From contig JAULJL010000035.1 of NCBI GenBank assembly GCA_030761205.1, forward strand, positions 11,178,001-11,242,000: a DNA stretch of 64,000 bases, given 5' to 3'. The notes beneath the pieces are model-generated. The model was not told where the DNA came from. It worked only from the letters and a program-made list of their open reading frames with translations, and did not search any database. Shown here piece by piece: positions 23,701 through 34,284 of the stretch (positions are counted from its first letter, which is position 1; each line of letters begins with the position of its first letter). The DNA is from Fremontodendron californicum (taxonomy: Eukaryota; Streptophyta; Magnoliopsida; Malvales; Malvaceae). The translations under genes were made by a program, and so were the position numbers.

Positions 23701-24190
23701 TCTCGTAATGTGCTCATGCACGCTTTTTAGAGCTATTACGTTTTATTCATGAAAGCTTCCTTATTAGGTTGGCAGCCAAAGCCTTATCAGATTTAATAAA
23801 CTAGTTTTCAATAGCTTTCAAGTAATCCTTGACATTGTCACAATCTGGGTGGAATCCTAAATGGACTAACTGATGTAGGGTTTGATGTATATCATACTTA
23901 AATGGTTAGATACTCCAATTGTATATGCAAATCTTTTTCCTTTGCATACTTGATTCGTTGAGGACATGTTTGTCCCCCCCGAAACGCCAAGTCAATATCC
24001 TTACACCCAAAAAATAACTCAAATTTTTCCTTTCAATCAGAGTAATTTCATCACCAAATAAAAATGAACTTATAACAGTCTCATTTATCAAACTAGTAGA
24101 AACAACTGCAAAACCCAATAACACAATCATGCTGTAAAAATAATATTTTATTTTGAATAAATCACCTTTATATTCAAATAGTAAATTCAA
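20790..24190 (-). pseudogene. Copia-1 gag-pol remnants
   Basis: In element order, gag lies at ~24000-23340 and reads RDIVAQLKSLELS and MCFQEENKLKNEKLDTVC, with a zinc knuckle remnant GKLRHIKKDC that has lost its first cysteines. Protease shows WWLDSGSRNHS (23275-23222) with the D-S-G triad. RT shows FLVLYVDDILLAS near 21600-21560. The RT tail is open at 21495-21178 (YVIGIEIHRDRSEKTLILSQ) and RNase H at 21104-20790. Integrase between 22000 and 23000 is barely readable. Many stops and frameshifts mean it cannot make a polyprotein. Confidence 0.85.
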
Positions 24191-26156
24191 ACAGTCCTAT
24201 AGGCAGAGATGCATCATGCATATAATTTTATATAACTTTATGATAAAACACCAAAATTAAATGATCCATACCCACGTCTAGGAAAATTTTACTTTTGATG
24301 ATATTCTGTTTTATCAGTTTAATCACTTTAGAAAATTTAATTATCTCCCTGTGGGGTCAAATAACTATTTTTTTATAAAATTAATTCTTTATCGATGTTA
24401 TTTTGCTTATATAGTTATTTAAATAAAAACTTTATTTTAAATAACTACTAATTTTATCTAAATCTAAACTTAAGATGTTGTGGCTATTCTTAAGTTAATG
24501 ATTTAGAACTTTAATAATAACATCCAACATGTATGCATAAAATTTATTGCATATCACAAATAATTCCATATTAATGTCATTTTCCTTATGTAGTTATTTA
24601 AAGAAAACTTTATTTTAAATAACACTAATTTTATCTAAATCAATTAACTTAAGATGCCGTGGCTACTCTCAAACTAATGATTTAGAACTTTAATAATGAC
24701 ATCCAACATGTATGCATAAAACTTATTGCATATCATAAAGTAATTGCAGCAGAATATAACATTATATCATGCTAACATATTACAAGTATATCACAAATAA
24801 TTACATATTAATGTAATTTTCTATATGTAGTTATTTAAAGAAAATTTTATTTTAAATAACTATTAATTTTATCTAAATCAATCAACTTAAGATGATTTAA
24901 CTACTCTCAAGCTAGTGATTCAGAATTTTAATAATAACATAATATATGCTTATCATAAATAGTTGGATACATGATTTAATAAAATATGCCCAAGATCATT
25001 ATCATATACAGAATAAATGAACAAATTTCATGGCATAATTGTGCACATTGCAATTAAAATTGAAATACTAAAGTTAGTAAAATAATTTTTTTACTAAATA
25101 TATTCAATTATGCACTTAAATTTAGACTGAGAGTACATAAATATTGGACACTTTATAGGGAGAGTACATATTGCCAATAAAATCTCAGTATGCCAAAATA
25201 TTTTACCATGAAATAAAATTCCAGAATATATGTGCATAAAATACATTTATCATTTAATCATGCATAAATATTAAATAACAAATATTTTATTCTATTTTTA
25301 AATTCTAAAAAAATTATAAATAAATTTAGCATAAAATTACCAAACTAATGGAACAAACATTGTCAAAACCGAAATCCAAATGAGATCATACAGGTCAATT
25401 TATTGATTCTGACACTATTCACTAACTGGGTACTGTTCTAACTCAATACTATTCATTGAGTCAATAATATTCTATTTCTCGGTACTGTTCACCCGATCCA
25501 ACTATAGTCAATTCGACCTGTTTTGGATCTCTTTTGAGTTTTATTCAATTTTACATGATTTTCATCGATTTTTGATGCAATTAAATCCTCTAATATTAAA
25601 TTAATATATATATATATATATTTACAAAGCTCATGCTTTAAATTGGATCAAAACAACATAAATCAAAATGAATTTACTCTAAAAACTTTAAGTTCTATAC
25701 CCATGAAGACCCATTTTGAGTTTGCTTCAATTTCTTATGTATTTATCAGTTTTTATTCAATCAAGAACTTAGAAAAAAACAATTAAGTTATTGATTCATA
25801 AGAACTACTCAACAATTTTGATAATATCAGAGAAGAGAAACGAGATTATTTAACCAAAATATGATTAAAATCCATGCTTTAATAGTGCAATTAAAATCAT
25901 CCATAGTATATTTTAAAAGATATATTGATATCTCATGCAAAATTTCTATCAAAGACAAAGAAAATCGAGATTAACCAAAAAACAAAAATTCGGATTCCAA
26001 GCTTTTGTTTGGTTAATTTTCATTCGATTAGTCTATTGCAATTATCATTCTAATTGAAGTAAAATCAATACATGCTTGATAAATATACTAAAGAAAAATT
26101 ATAAAGCATATTTTTATGATCTGAACAATAGCCAGAGAGCTGGCTCTGAAACCACA
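24191..26156 (-). other. Copia-1 leader with long internal repeats
   Basis: Non-coding, very AT-rich. Three diverged copies of a 180-240-bp unit begin at TAGTTATTTAAA (24412, 24591, 24828), each containing TTTTATCTAAATC and CTTAAGATG. An (AT)n run lies at 25600-25620. The PBS is at 26142-26154. Confidence 0.7.
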
Positions 26157-26523
26157 TGTAAGAATTAAAAAAACTAAAACAACTTTAAGCGTACCTTTGG
26201 CCATGGCTTTTCAAGAAAACGATCATACTCTAATCACACAGACTCACTTGATATGTGTCTTCTAGTTTATTTTTGTTTTCTGTAATTACCTTGAGATGAT
26301 TTTACAGGCAATATATAGACTAGACTAAGGACCCATACCTGATAACTTATTAGAGTTAAATCCTACCATCAAGGATCCTTATCTTAATTAGTTAACTCTT
26401 ATCACTAGAGTAGTTTAACTAGAATAAGATTTATTAAGATATATCACCTAAATAATTATCAAGGTAATTAAATAATTATCTTGAGTTATTAAATTAACAT
26501 GCGAGCCATATTATTTTCTAACA
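26157..26523 (-). repeat. Copia-1 5' LTR
   Basis: 367 bp, the upstream LTR in element orientation. It ends TTCTTACA directly before the PBS. Confidence 0.9.
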
Positions 26524-26935
26524 TTTTTTTAAAAGAACGATGTCTATAACAAGACAACATAAAATTGAATTAAAAACCCCACCAAATTCTCAACAAAAAC
26601 GGGAACCTTTTCTGTTCATCGTAATTGGAGAATTGACAATGGAAATAAACACACGTTGCACCACAAGCAAGTGTTTTTACTACATAATCAGAAAGAGTTA
26701 CTAACTTATACTCAGACCAACCATTTCTATACCAAGTTTGCTTATACCACGAAACCTTCCTTTGCCTTAACCTCTACTTTGAACCTTCCCCACCAACTTC
26801 TTTAACTCTGTTCACTACCCATATTGCGGACAAGAAAAGCAACAAAACTATGTGTAATGATGCAGAAAACCCAAGAAGAAAATTGGGTTTCAGGAGAAAA
26901 TCAAAACTAGAATTGACAAAGGCGTGATCTTTGAG
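26524..26935 (-). pseudogene. ABCC (MRP3-type) transporter fragment, piece 1 (N-terminus)
   Basis: The minus strand reads FLLKPNFLLGFSASLHIVLL, LFLSAIWVVNRVKE, VSWYKQ, WYRNGWSEYKLVTLSDYVVK, TLACGATCVYFHCQFSNYDE and FPFLLRIWWGF. This is the TMD0 (first five helices) of plant ABCC3-like transporters. A frameshift follows, then the copia insertion. Upstream it meets a purine-rich stretch (26890-27020) like the leader of CACTA transposase genes, so the capture border is near 26935. Homology by motif memory is strong; the exact paralog is not determined. Confidence 0.8.
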
Positions 26936-27029
26936 AGAGACAAAACATAAGAGAAAGGAGAGAAAAAGGAAAAGAGAAAAAAGAGAGGAGAGTACAGAGA
27001 AGAGAAAAAGAGAAAATAAAGGGCTGAAA

Positions 27030-27420
27030 TTTTTTGTACCGGAATTTCAATCATTACGATGAAATACCGTCGCAAAAAAAACTGAAACAAAAAATTTCCA
27101 TTCATTTATATTTTTCCGATGGAATATTCTAATTATGATAGAATATTTCATTGAAAATATTTTATTTTTGACAAAACTCCGTCGGGAATAAATCTTTTCG
27201 AAAAAAAATTTTGTCGAAAATTGTTCCATTGACCTAATTGAAACTCTCCGACGAAATTTTTCGTTAGAAATAGTTCACACGTATTCCAACTAAAAATTTC
27301 TTCGGAAAAATTATTACTATCCTCAAAAGACGGATATTCCGCCGCAAAAAAGTTGGCAGAAGAACGTTTTTGCGACGTAATTTAGCGATGGAAATTTTCC
27401 GTCACAAAAACGTTTTTTCA
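27030..27420. repeat. CACTA-like subterminal repeat region
   Basis: Repeated short motifs of the type TTTCCGACGGAA / TCCGTCGGGAA occur on both strands (for example 27115, 27178, 27248, 27330). They resemble the terminal arrays of CACTA elements and the left end at 17937. No gene. Confidence 0.6.
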
Positions 27421-27552
27421 TTTTTAACCACATTCCATAAAAAAAGTTATATTTTTGTCGAAAATGTTTCCTTCGGTAAAAGATATTTCTCTTCTTATGA
27501 TTCCATGACTTTCTCTTTGCCGGTAACACTAAACTAAAATTTGTCTTTAGTG

Positions 27553-28440
27553 ACATTTTTCCATCTAACGGTGTTTTTAAATGTTGCTAAATGAACAGGC
27601 GTTTGCTAAAAGTGCCGGCAATGTATCCCGTTGAGAAAATAGCGACATTTCTTTTCAAAACGATGGCTAAAAAACAACGTTTATAGATTCATTTTCAACG
27701 TTTGAAGAACTCCTCGATATGTAATTTTGTATCTCTTTTTTCATTAAGATTTAGCGACGTTTGTTGAAAGAAATACCACTAAACACCACTATTTAGTAGC
27801 ATTTGTTGTAAGAAACACCATTAAAGGCCACTGTTTAGCTACGTTGTTGTAAGATACGTTGTTATTTAGTAGTTTTTTTTTTTTAATTCTGAATTTAATT
27901 CATAAAACTATAAAATTTATAACATACTGCAACGAGTAAAATATGACTACGAATAATATATAATTAAATTCTATTTTATTACTTAATTAATATAAAACAT
28001 GACCAATGTTTAGAAGACAAAGGCTGGGCAACAATGAAAAGATAAGAAGACAGAGTCTGAGCGACGATAATGGGAGAGGAATTGAGGGTTGAGAGTTGAA
28101 GGTTTGAGGGAGATGGAGGGTTTGAAGGAGACGAGTGAGGAAAAAATTGTTGGAGAAGTTTTGAGAAAATAAAAAGTATGAGAGCATGGCCCAAAAGTAT
28201 ATATTTTTATTAAATGGTGGAGTTTATCAAGTCAAACTTCGCTAAAATATTATCATACAGTGGCGTTTATCAATAGAAACACCGATAAAATTATAACATT
28301 TGAGAAAAAATACTTTCCCTACAAAAATTTTTGTTTTTATTCTTCTCGTCCTTACTGAAATTTTTACAATTTAGTGACGTTTATATGTACAAGCGTCACT
28401 AATTTACAAGTTTAGTGGCGGCTTTTTAGAGAGCATGTGC
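27553..28440. repeat. Second subterminal-type repeat cluster (TTTAGCGACGTTT motif)
   Basis: TTTAGTGACG, TTAGCGACGTTTG and their complements recur at 27550, 27755, 27790, 28240-28270 and 28370-28430, around a purine-rich core (27990-28180). The core looks like the leader end of another non-autonomous DNA transposon. The motif differs from those of the neighbours, so a distinct element is likely. Borders not found. Confidence 0.5.
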
Positions 28441-28499
28441 ACTTTTCCTACCATTAAATAATAATATATGTTAGAATAAATGTTTTCGGTTAACAAGAA

Positions 28500-29040
28500 A
28501 AATATAATTATAATATATTTAACAAATGAACCTCAAATAGTCCCCATATCATCTCCTTTACGTTAGAGAGAATCTTTTTTCCAAATCGGCCACAGACCTT
28601 TGTAGTGATATAGCCGACATTATAGTTGTCATGATGAAACTTTCCAAAAAAAATCCTATAAAAAAAAGAAAGAATGCATTGAAAATATTGAATCAATTTT
28701 AAATGAACTTAACAAATTAAATGAAAACATTCCAAACAACTCACGTGTTCATCCATAAACTTTTACTAGGCTCTTTAGTTCGCTTTCTTGAAGTGTCGGC
28801 ATCCAATGTACCAGTAGGTACCTCGAACTGAGGTACATGGGATTCAGGGACAGCTATGGATGGAGACTCGGTCTGCAGATACTAGTCTATGTCAGTAAGC
28901 TGCATGGAAGGAAGTCGCTCCATAGATGAACCCTCAGTGGCTCGAGTCTGTAAGTTGAAGTTTCGAAAATAATACGTGAGGAGGCAGTCGGTTCTGAATG
29001 CATCCTAAACCTAACCCCTCGATCAATCACCAGACTTTGC
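28500..29040 (-). pseudogene. Decayed second CACTA gene fragment (TNPA-like)
   Basis: The minus strand reads QTRATEGSSMERLPSMQLTD, a stop, then TESPSIAVPESHVPQFEVPT and RKRTKEPSKSLW (about 28965-28740). A second exon-like ORF (28696-28508) contains SNVKEMIWGLFEVH. The location, downstream of TNP2 remnants on the same strand, suggests the smaller CACTA gene. I recognise no catalytic domain. Confidence 0.4.
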
Positions 29041-29099
29041 ATGTCATGGCATTATAACTATATTATGAAATAAACAAAATATATCAATAATCACATAAT

Positions 29100-29540
29100 T
29101 TACATTATGCAACCAAACCACAAAGGTTCTTCTGCTTCATTCAGTAATGAGTAGAAGTTTGTTGTACTAGAATTGAGTTGTTCAGCCTCAGACATTGACT
29201 CATTATGAGAATGTGTATTGGACTCAAGTTCGAATTTAAGAGCATTAATATTATTCTTGCATACGGATTCTATCTTTTTATTTGAGTCATTTACTCAACT
29301 TCATCTATACTTCTTGATGACTGCCCTTAATGAGTTTTTTCATGTGCATTTCAAATAAAGTAAACATTATTAAAATCTCTATAATAAAGGTGCTTAGGCA
29401 AGTCATCCACTTGTAAAATTCATTGTTTTAACATTTAATGTAAGGACATTTAATTTTATCTCCACTAATAAACTTCGTTTGAGAATATGCAAAACGTAAA
29501 AAATATTCAACCTTGTTCAAAAACTCATTTGTAACATACT
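29100..29540 (-). pseudogene. Degenerate TNP2 N-terminal fragment
   Basis: Short blocks YVTNEFLNKVEYFLRFAYSQ (29530-29470) and FYSLLNEAEEPLWFGC (29160-29115) match the Transposase-associated start and the linker of the TNP2 copy at 29.9-31.2 kb (YISNEYLNGVEELLGFAYAH; FYSMLNEANEPLWLGC). It is therefore a second, more decayed copy next to the first. Confidence 0.6.
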
Positions 29541-29930
29541 ACAATTACAAGATATAAAAATGATTCAAATTAAAAATAATTAATAACATATTGGAAACAA
29601 AATAAATTCTTAGAATTTTTTTTTTATAAAATAAAAGAAAAATAAAATAAAATAAATATATACATATATACATATAATCAACATATTATGTTCCTTCATC
29701 TCAATAAACATATAATTAATTAATAATTAAAAAGAATTAAATTACCTCAAATACAAGTTTTCCAACATATAATCAACTGATTAAGTTCCTGCGAAAAAAT
29801 AAAGTTAATTAATTTCCTTAAACAACAAATTAAAAAATCAAGTTAAAGGAGGAGATAAAGGGAGGAAAGGAGAAGGAAGGGGAGGAACGGCGAGAGAAGG
29901 AACGATCGGATGCAGCTCTTAATACAAAAT
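29541..29930. other. No gene seen; AT-rich
   Basis: AT-rich DNA with poly-A tracts, ending in a GGAGGAAAGGAGAAGG purine patch (29850-29900). Nothing recognisable. Confidence 0.4.
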
Positions 29931-29934
29931 TTTA

Positions 29935-31190
29935 TTACCTATACCCATCATAATTCGGAATACCATGATTCCACAATAATTTTAACTCATCTATTAATGG
30001 TCTGAGAAAAATATCAATGTTCTGTGATGGAATACTCGGACCCGAAATTACCATATTAAGAAGCAAATATGGTTGTTTCATACACATCCATGGTGGTAAA
30101 TTATATACACAAAGCATTATCGGCCAACAAGAGTACGGTTTCGCTCCATGAGTAAACGGACAAAACCCATTTGCACACAAACCCAATATGATATCTCGAG
30201 ATTCCACTAGAAAAGACGGATGCGTACGATTGCAGTCTTGCCAAGGTTCACCATCAACAGGGTGAATCAACACTCCATCATCCCTTCGGTTATGCGCATG
30301 CCATGTCATATTCTCAGCTGTTACCGTTGACATATATAATCTTTGAAATCTCGAAATCAGTGGCAAATAACGAAAAATCTTATAAGGAATTTTCTTTGAC
30401 TTTCTAACACTTGATTTGCTTGGTTTATATCGAGGATGGCCACATACGAAACAAAATTCTAAGTGGACCGACTCGTTATAAAACAACATGCAATTGTCGT
30501 TGCATGCATGTATCTTAAGATAGTGAAGTCTAAATTTGGCCATCTTTTTTTTTTCATTCGGTAAAAATTATCAAGTAAATTATCAAGTAAATTATCACTT
30601 TCTGGCAACATCCCTTTTATCATAATCATCAAACGATTGAAACACGATTCACTCATGTTAAATTCGGACTTCACATTTAACAATTGTGACACAGCAGATA
30701 AAGTTGTGTGTTTTGTACATCCTAACCACAACGGTTCATTTGCTTCGTTCAACATGGAATAAAAGTTTCTTGAACTTAAATTCGGTTGATCATCTTGAAC
30801 CATGGTCTCATCAACATTGTAATTACCACCTAAATTGAGATTCGGATTTAGAACATCCATAACCATTCTGGCATAAGGATGATCTCTTTCAACATCACTT
30901 ATCCTCTCAACTTCATCATTATGCATCCTTGATGACTGACCTTGATGACTTTCACCATCTGCATCCCAGATGAAGTAATTCTCATTAAACCCTCTGTTAA
31001 AATCATTTTCAATTAAACCCTCTGTAATCCATTTCTGCAAACCGATTATTCTGACACCTAATTCTATTGTCTTTTACGTGCTCACTGTGAGCATATGCAA
31101 AACCTAATAATTCTTCAACTCCATTCAAATACTCATTACTAATATATCCAGCTTTGTCCAACCTCTTATACATTCAAGATTTATCGTCCA
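29935..31190 (-). pseudogene. CACTA-2 transposase (TNP2-like), truncated and frameshifted
   Basis: The minus strand starts with MDDKS, an immediate stop, then LDKAGYISNEYLNGVEELLG (Transposase-associated domain). After a break it reads SSRNFYSMLNEANEPLWLGC, and after a frame change near 30540 it reads LHYLKIHACNDNCMLFYN, MTWHAHNRRDDGVLIHPVDG, GLCANGFCPFTHGAKPYSCW and PYLLLNMVISGPSIPSQNID. It ends at LLWNHGIPNYDGYR. This covers the first third of TNP2; the second and third catalytic blocks are missing. Compared with CACTA-1 it has CANGF in place of ASDGF, so the first candidate catalytic Asp is lost. Confidence 0.85.
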
Positions 31191-32060
31191 TTTTCTAAGC
31201 CTAAGTAAGCTATCAACAATACAATAACACAATAAACACAACGACATTTAAACAGAATAACACAATAAACACAATAATCACAATGACACAATACACACAA
31301 TAATCACAATAACACATTATACAATTTCATAACTAAACACATTTTATAAAATTGAGAAATAAATATATTATACAATTCAATAATAAACATATTATACAAT
31401 TTGACAATAACACATATTGTACAATTTGATAAATAAACTAATAAACAATTAACAATTAGACAAGTAAAACACATATTTATTTATAAATAAATATATTTTT
31501 ATAAATAAATATATATTTTTTTATAAATTAGACAATAAGATTTTAACAAAAACAATAATAAGTAAAACACATATTAATTTATAAATAATTTTTTTATAAA
31601 TTAAATAATAAATTTTACCAACATTAATGATGAAATTTTAACACAATATTTAAAAATAATTTCAAACAAAACACAATAACATCATTAATTACAGAATTAA
31701 AAAAAAATATTTTTTATAAATATAATTAAAATTTTGAAATTTTAAAAATTAAAAATTAAATAAAATGAAAAAAGAAACTTACACCAATAATTTGATCGAG
31801 ATGGTGTTTCCATAAATTTCTACACAAATAAAAGAACTTTGTTATATTTATTTCAAAAAATAAATCAATAGAAGAGAAGAAAATAAAATAAAATAAAAGA
31901 GAAAAAATAGAAGAGAAGAGACTTACAACACGCAGCAGTTGGACGGCGACGGGGAACATCAATGGCGGATGATAGCAGCGAGAGGGGGAGGTGTGGGGAT
32001 GGGGGAAGGAGAGGGAAGAGAGAATAGGGAGAAAAGAAAAAAGAAAAAAGTCTCAGGCAT
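31191..32060. other. CACTA-2 leader, AT-rich, no gene
   Basis: Repeats of ACACAATAA(C/A)ACA (31215-31330) and ATTATACAATTTGATAA (31370-31440) give way to a purine-rich block (31860-32045). This is the same arrangement as in CACTA-1, where the leader ends in a purine-rich block just before the subterminal array. Confidence 0.5.
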
Positions 32061-32281
32061 ATTAATTATGCTCAAGACTTTTACCGATGGAATTTCTGTC
32101 ATTACCGACGGAATTTTCATCATTACAGACGGAAGTTCCATTGGTAAAATGTTCCTCTATTTTCAAGATAGTAAACCATCGAAAATAGACTTTACCGACG
32201 GATTATCCGTCGATAATACACTATTCCGTCGGTAAAGTATTTCCAACGGAAATTCCTTCGGTAAAGTTTTTCGTCGAAAAT
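32061..32281. repeat. CACTA-2 subterminal array, part 1
   Basis: Copies of TTTACCGACGGAATTTCTGT and CCGTCGGTAAAG on both strands. The array is cut at 32281 by the gypsy insertion and resumes at 44131 with the same motif. Confidence 0.75.
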
Positions 32282-34284
32282 TGATACACCCAAAAGAGTG
32301 TATCTTATTTAACCTTGCACTAAAAAGATCAATTGTAAGTATAATGATTAGCAAGGGTCGAGTCCTCAGGGATTGAGTTTTAATCTATGAGTTATTAGTT
32401 TATAACTTACGTTCAAAGAAAACAATAAAAGAAAAGGGGTTTTTGAAGCCAGATTTAAACTAAAGTAAATAATAAGAATAAGATGCAAGGCGGTATAACC
32501 AGCCAATAAAAATATAAATACTAAATTAGGCGGTATAACCAGCCAATAAAAATAAAACAAAGTTAATATACAAATTAGGCGGTATAACCAGCCAATAAAA
32601 ATAAATATACTTTTAAAAATAAGCAAACTAGAAAAGTAAGAAAACAAGTAAGTAAGAAGAATCAAATATGAAAAATATGGTTAAGGTTTCATTCTCCACC
32701 ACTAGACATCATTAAGAATCAATTTCAGATCTATCAATATCAACCAACTATCAAAGTTAACAACCGTAGATAACAACAAGCTCTGTTATCCCAATCTTTC
32801 CTTAGTTTGTCGTTAAATAGAACAAGCTCTCTATTTAATCTCTAACCATTAAACAACCTAGAATAAGCTCTCTAAATTCAATTTAATGGCAGCTTTATGA
32901 TGAGAAAGATAGGTCGATCTAAGCAACAAACACATAAGCTCGGATTGTTCAACTTAGGTTATATTCCACTTTGCAATTATTGAAAACTTGACCATAATCA
33001 TTAATCACAAATTGCCACTTATGAATAGAAAATCAAGACAATTACACGGATCAAGACTCCTAAACTAGCAATAGATAATTATCAAGATCTATCTAGTTGT
33101 ACACCTAAATAAATCAAGACAACATCATGAACAATTCTTGTAGAAGAACATAAGCAACTTTGATAGAAAATTAATGATAGATAGAATCTGAAAATCAATC
33201 ACAAAACATGTCTAGGGCTTTGAAATCACCCTTAACCAAATAGAAGTTTAACCTAGCATAGGTATTGTAAACATAAACATAAAATTAAAGAGAATCTAAG
33301 AAGGAAATAAAAGAAAGAAAGAAGAGGAAGAAAATAAAGAAAAAGAAAACTAAAGAAAGGAAAGTAGAAGAAAACTTAGAGAATTTTATTATAATGGCTA
33401 ATATCCTACCTATGTACAATATGATCCTCTACAATCATCCAAGGCCCTCTATTTATACACATTTTGGAGGGCTAAATGACAAGAGACAAGCTTTACAAAT
33501 TTCAAAGGTAGGTATAATAGGTGGGTGCATTTTTCTAACAATTTTCGTCATATTGTATGACCATTTTGATCAGCCAACTTGATGGTCGATTTTGTCAATC
33601 TTGGAGGCCCGATCTGATCCCATGGTCTTCTAGAAAAATGTTCCCCTATGAGTTACTGATTCATAGCCGTTGGAGTCAGATCATTTGCTGATGTGGAGAA
33701 GAAGATATGGGCAAAATACGAAAACAGGTCAGCACAGACGTCATTGCACATCAGCCAACTTGATGGTCGATTTCTTCAATATTGGAGGCTTTATCTGATC
33801 ACATGGTCTTCTAGACAAATGTTCCCCTATCGGTTAGTGATCCATAGCCGTTGGAATCAGCTCATTTTCTGATGTGTATCGGACGATATGGTCAAAATGC
33901 GAAAACTGCTCAGGACAGACGTCATTGCACATCAGCCAACTTGATGGTTGATTGCGCTAGGGAAAACGACTCCGTTTCAAGAAGTGTAAAACATGAAAAA
34001 GATAGATATGCCTCTTAACTTTGCACGGTTAAAATTTCAGCCTTATTGCTTCAGTGAAACTCCAGATATAGCTGATATGGAAAAAGGTGTCGGAACTGGA
34101 ACTGAACTGGATTTGCCCTTAATTCTAGTAATCTGAAATCACTCAAAGAAACTTGTGAAAAACACCAAATTACATAAAAATATAAAAGATCATAAACACA
34201 ATTAGACTAAACAATAATAACTCGTATTTGACACAAAACAATAATAAAACATAACTAAAAACTATATAATTATACGAGTTATCA
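32282..34284 (-). repeat. Gypsy-LOG 3' LTR
   Basis: 2,003 bp. It holds three copies of GGCGGTATAACCAGCCAATA (starting 32489, 32529, 32578) and ~181-bp tandem units beginning CAGCCAACTTGATGG (33571, 33752, 33933). On the minus strand TATAAATAGAGGGCC (TATA at 33457-33450) marks the promoter and fixes the orientation. Confidence 0.93.

Larger units (their letters stand above)
20041..26536 (-). mobile_element. Decayed Ty1/copia retrotransposon, minus orientation
   Basis: The element is 20046-26523. LTRs (20046-20439 and 26157-26523) begin TGTTAG/TGTTGA and end TTCTTACA on the minus strand. The primer binding site TGGTTTCAGAGCC (26154-26142) lies 2 bp inside the 5' LTR and resembles the tRNA-Met site. 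A purine tract AAGTGGAAAAA abuts the 3' LTR. The minus-strand interior holds gag, protease, integrase remnants, RT and RNase H in copia order, all broken by stops. The 5-bp AAAGA is found at 20041-20045 and 26532-26536, but 8 extra bases separate the right copy from the LTR. Confidence 0.9.
17937..27552 (-). mobile_element. Probable Pack-CACTA carrying an ABCC transporter fragment (right border uncertain)
   Basis: The left end at 17937 reads CACTACAAGACATAAG and then TTTTCCGACGAAATATTCTG, a CACTA terminus with a subterminal motif. Related sequence (TTTTTCCGATGGAATATTCT) recurs at 27110-27130 inside a stretch rich in CCGTCG/CGACGG-type motifs (27030-27410). The candidate right end is TTGTCTTTAGTG, ending at 27552. 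Between these ends lies a piece of an ABC transporter gene, split by two later retrotransposon insertions. The 3-bp flanks (CTT and ACA) do not match, so the right border, or the unity of the element, is an inference. Confidence 0.5.

Noticed and set aside
27535..27552. CACTAAAGACAAATTTT as a certain right end of the Pack-CACTA
   Set aside because: It resembles the left end, but the 3-bp flanks differ (CTT and ACA), and TTTAGTGAC is also a motif of the neighbouring repeat cluster. Kept only as a candidate.
30541..30600. Intron between the two TNP2 ORFs of CACTA-2
   Set aside because: The ORFs overlap and homology continues across with only a frame change next to a poly-T run, so a frameshift explains it better than splicing.
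33394..33582. 62-codon ORF starting MANILPMYN, identical at 43235-43423
   Set aside because: It lies in the LTR and recurs because the LTRs are near identical. It is antisense to the LTR promoter and has no recognisable domain.
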